Below are positions 61,937 to 63,828 of a DNA stretch of 63,828 bases, one piece after another. The stretch's first letter is position 1, and each line of letters starts with the position of its first letter. The stretch is from Caulobacter sp. AP07. Lineage in GTDB: Bacteria > Pseudomonadota > Alphaproteobacteria > Caulobacterales > Caulobacteraceae. The translations under genes were made by a program, and so were the position numbers. The stretch covers positions 1 to 63,828 of the forward strand of contig NZ_AKKF01000203.1 in assembly GCF_000281955.1 (NCBI RefSeq), given 5' to 3'. The notes under the pieces were generated by a model. It saw only the letters and a program-made list of their open reading frames with translations. It made no database searches and had not been told where the DNA came from.

Positions 61937-62059
61937 CACTTGCCCCCACCTGGCGACTGCGTCGCCTGTCCGCCCCCATAGGGGGCGGAGTTCGCGCGCT
62001 TAGGCTCCGCCCCCCTATGGGGGCGGACAGACCGCGAAGCGGTCAGGTGGGGGCAAGTG
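61937..62059. repeat. Intergenic repeat family A, copy 3
   Basis: 123 bp with the same ends, CACTTGCCCCC and GGGGGCAAGTG. The right half matches copies 1 and 2; the left half instead carries CGCCCCCATAGGGGGCG near GGCGACTGCGTCGCC, so the left side is an inverted relative of the right. It begins 7 bp after the pheT stop and probably serves as its terminator. The rest of the gap to 62189 has no gene. Confidence 0.7.
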
Positions 62060-62189
62060 CGCCGCGCTCGAACGCCGCCGCACAATCCTTGCGCAGGCCG
62101 CGTCATTCGTCGCGCTTTCACGGCAAAGCCTTGCGCATCGCCCATGCCCACGCTACCTCTAGAGCCGCACACGGAGTCACCCCGCCTAA

Positions 62190-62333
62190 ATGCAATCGCA
62201 TCTGGCCATGACCGTTCTGATCGCGACCAGCATGACCGCTGGCGTCGCGATCGCGTGCGCGCGCACCATTATGATGCAGGCCAAGATTAAAACCGTTCGT
62301 ATTCGGACGGGGCAGCACAGGCGCGCGGACTAG
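62190..62333 (+). CDS. 47-residue membrane-spanning small protein, tentative
   Basis: MQSHLAMTVLIATSMTAGVAIACARTIMMQ and a basic tail KIKTVRIRTGQHRRAD. One short hydrophobic span with a C-terminal positive tail suggests a membrane peptide. GGAG lies 13 bases before the ATG, rather far. A terminator 32 bp after the stop, at 62365, supports a transcript. Codon bias is only moderately coding-like. Confidence 0.42.
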   Translation: MQSHLAMTVLIATSMTAGVAIACARTIMMQAKIKTVRIRTGQHRRAD

Positions 62334-62364
62334 CCGCACCAACGCCGAAGATCGCAAGATCCGC

Positions 62365-62397
62365 AAAGCCCCGCTTCCGAAAGGAGCGGGGTTTTTG
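62365..62397 (+). terminator. Rho-independent terminator
   Basis: AAAGCCCCGCT-TCCGAAAGG-AGCGGGGTTTTT: 7 paired GC-rich bases with A and T tracts. It follows the 47-residue ORF and sits before the gene at 62445. Confidence 0.75.
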
Positions 62398-62444
62398 CTG
62401 TGCGGTCATCGGTCCTTCCCTTCAAATCCAAGGACCTTGAAACC

Positions 62445-62741
62445 ATGAGCTACCTGCCTTCCCCACCCGCCTTCAATTCCGACCACGAAGGCGTCACCGT
62501 CCACCAGCTGCTGCTGGCCGCCCGGGATGCGCCCTCGGCGCTGGAAGCCGTCCGCCAGGGCCTGGCCGACAGCGGCGCCGAGCTGTGCGCCCTGTCGATG
62601 AAGCCGGTCGGCCAGATCGTCGAGGGATCCCTGCGCGTCCGTCACCTGAGCGACCAGGCCGCCCGCCTGCTGGCCCGCGACCTGGCCGCCTGGCCGGGCG
62701 TCACCTCGGCCAGCGTCGAGCATCAGTGGGTGCGGCCATGA
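62445..62741 (+). CDS. ACT-like small protein A
   Basis: 98 residues. VHQLLLAARDAPSALEAVRQGLADSGAELCALSM and SLRVRHLSDQAARLLARDLAAWPGVTSASVEHQ have the beta-alpha-beta-beta-alpha-beta spacing of an ACT domain. No ligand-specific motif is visible. The ATG at 62445 is used over one 15 codons earlier. Its stop overlaps the start of a second ACT-like gene (ATGA). The pair might form a heterodimer, as ACT domains do. Confidence 0.55.
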   Translation: MSYLPSPPAFNSDHEGVTVHQLLLAARDAPSALEAVRQGLADSGAELCALSMKPVGQIVEGSLRVRHLSDQAARLLARDLAAWPGVTSASVEHQWVRP

Positions 62742-62998
62742 GCGAGCGAAAACCGGAGGAAGACAAACTCCGCCTGTTCCTGGTGATCGCCGACGACACG
62801 CCCGACGCCCTGATGCGGGTGCTGGGCGTGGCCAGCGTGCAGCAGACCCGCCTGCGCTCGCTGACCGCCCGGCCGGACGGGGCCGGCCTGAGCATCCGCA
62901 TGGAGATCGACGACCAGGGCGACGACCGCGCCCAGTTCCTGGCCACGCGGCTGGCGGCGGCCCCGTCGGTGCGCAGCGTGGGGTTCGGCTGGCGATAG
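62738..62998 (+). CDS. ACT-like small protein B
   Basis: 86 residues: LRLFLVIADDTPDALMRVLGVASVQQTRLRSLTAR, GLSIRMEIDD and FLATRLAAAPSVRSVGFGWR. The pattern resembles the small (IlvM/IlvH) regulatory subunit of acetolactate synthase, though shorter than IlvH. It overlaps gene A by 4 bases. No ilvB is next to it. Regulatory binding of an amino acid is the best guess. Confidence 0.58.
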   Translation: MSERKPEEDKLRLFLVIADDTPDALMRVLGVASVQQTRLRSLTARPDGAGLSIRMEIDDQGDDRAQFLATRLAAAPSVRSVGFGWR

Positions 62999-63054
62999 GG
63001 TGTAACCTTTCGCCGGCGCCGTCCGTATCCACGAGTACGCCTTAGGAGTCTCCG

Positions 63055-63645
63055 ATGATCCGCCGCCTGCTCGTCCTGCTCGCCGTCCTGTTCCTGCCCG
63101 CCGCCGCCCTCGCGGCCACGCCCAAGCCGGCGCCCCAGACCGCCGTGTTCGCGGGCGGCTGCTTCTGGTGCATGGAGAACGACATGCGCGGCATCCCCGG
63201 CGTGCTGAAGGTGGAGTCCGGCTACACCGGCGGCCACGTCGACCGCCCCAGCTATCGCGACGTCACCAGCGAGACCAGCGGCCACTACGAGGCGGTGCGC
63301 GTCACCTACGACCCCGGCAAGCTCGACTACGGCTTCCTGCTCTACAAGTACTGGAAGCTGGTCGACCCCACCGACGACGGCGGCCAGTTCTGCGACCGCG
63401 GCCCGTCCTACCGCCCGGCGGTGTTCGTCACCCCGGCCCAGCGCCCGATCGCCGACAAGTCCCGCGCCGAGGCCGCCAAGCGCCTGAAGACCGGGACGAT
63501 GAAGGCCCAGATCCTCGACCTGAAGACCTTCTGGCCGGCCGAGGCCTACCACCGCGACTACGCCAAGAACCATTCGATCGAGTACCACGCCTACCGCATG
63601 GGCTGCGGCCGCGACCTGCGGCTGAAGCAGGTGTGGGGAAACTGA
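63055..63645 (+). CDS. msrA: Peptide-methionine (S)-S-oxide reductase, exported
   Basis: 196 residues. A signal peptide, IRRLLVLLAVLFLPAAALA, is followed by AVFAGGCFWCMENDMRGIPGV, in which the first Cys of GCFWC is catalytic, then ESGYTGGHVDRPSYRDVTS, GHYEAVRVTYDP and YHRDYAKNH. The late Cys in MGCGRDL is placed to resolve the disulfide. It repairs oxidised Met in periplasmic proteins. No msrB is fused or adjacent. A GGAG six bases before the ATG supports this start. Confidence 0.93.
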   Translation: MIRRLLVLLAVLFLPAAALAATPKPAPQTAVFAGGCFWCMENDMRGIPGVLKVESGYTGGHVDRPSYRDVTSETSGHYEAVRVTYDPGKLDYGFLLYKYWKLVDPTDDGGQFCDRGPSYRPAVFVTPAQRPIADKSRAEAAKRLKTGTMKAQILDLKTFWPAEAYHRDYAKNHSIEYHAYRMGCGRDLRLKQVWGN

Positions 63646-63737
63646 TCCCCCACGCGCCGCGCGCGACTGGACAACCTATGGGCAAGGCGTAATCTCCCCT
63701 TTTCCTTAGCGCGTATCTCCAGGGGGGGAGGGTTCGC

Positions 63738-63828
63738 ATGGGCGGTCCATGGGCACGTCTGGTTCCGGCGCTGCTGGGCGTCGCGTTGGCGTTTTCCGCT
63801 GTTTCGAGCCACGCCCAGATGGCGCCCG
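63738..63828 (+). CDS. 5' end of an exported protein, cut by the window edge
   Basis: Thirty codons are visible from ATG 63738, after GGAGGG. They encode ARLVPALLGVALAFSAVSSHAQ within a signal-peptide-like segment cleaved near SHA|Q. The mature protein is beyond the window, so no function is given. Confidence 0.5.
   Translation, partial: MGGPWARLVPALLGVALAFSAVSSHAQMAP

Noticed and set aside
59435..61939. An 834-codon minus-strand frame opposite pheT
   Set aside because: It mirrors pheT codons; no domain or ribosome site supports it.

Overview
The window is high-GC (about 69%), densely coded alphaproteobacterial chromosome, best read as Caulobacter (Caulobacteraceae). The strongest marker is a divergent pair of cell-cycle histidine kinases matching divJ and cckN (31108-33896). 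DnaA-box-free CtrA-type sites (TTAA-N7-TTAA), a large TonB-dependent receptor, DUF2336, DUF1491 and DUF6456 genes and families of intergenic palindromic repeats fit the same group. Most of it is ordinary core chromosome with short gaps and many 4-nt start/stop overlaps; no prophage, insertion sequence or CRISPR array is visible.

Layout. 1-4.8 kb: a dicarboxylate/glutamate symporter, an N-acetyl-Glu racemase/dipeptide epimerase, small proteins and a cation:proton antiporter. 4.9-9.8 kb: a membrane hybrid histidine kinase, then a three-gene NitT/TauT-type ABC importer. 9.8-14.7 kb: a secreted Pro/Ala-rich protein coupled to a DUF2336 gene, three leftward genes of unknown role, and a 355-bp AT-rich control region with a CtrA-type promoter facing left and a consensus sigma-54 promoter facing right into a gap with no recognised gene. 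14.8-18.4 kb: an RNase H-fold protein without its catalytic acids, methylglyoxal synthase and a Tat-exported aminotransferase. 18.4-21.2 kb: a small probable island (FAD oxidoreductase plus a glycosyltransferase with a phage-tail-like C-terminal module), flanked by direct and inverted repeats.

21.3-30 kb: prfC, a TonB receptor with its own terminator, a 48-residue membrane protein, a truncated haemoglobin coupled to a 2-oxoglutarate dioxygenase, and an HWE sensor kinase. 31-37.7 kb: divJ/cckN, sufE, trhO overlapped by a WapI-type immunity-like gene, and an ArsR/SDR pair. 37.7-44.3 kb (leftward): a DnaA-domain-IV-like protein with a DUF6456 partner, KDG kinase, alginate lyase, a DUF885 protein, a lipoprotein and an exported protein. 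44.4-50.3 kb: two identical tRNA-Gly(GCC) genes, a YeeZ-like SDR protein, a Fic toxin-antitoxin pair, an alpha/beta hydrolase, two LPS-type glycosyltransferases and a YitT protein.

50.6-63.8 kb: translation genes infC, rpmI, rplT, pheS and pheT, with infC probably starting at ATT. infC is separated from rpmI by RidA, two paralogous S9 peptidases and an MFS transporter. A second immunity-like gene sits between pheS and pheT, coupled to both by overlaps. The window ends with two ACT-like small proteins, an exported MsrA and the start of another exported protein.

The least expected signals are immunity-like genes inside housekeeping operons, the orphan sigma-54 promoter beside a CtrA promoter, the glycosyltransferase/tail-module fusion and a Fic toxin lacking the second motif arginine. 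All functional assignments come from reading protein sequence and motifs by eye; no database search was run.
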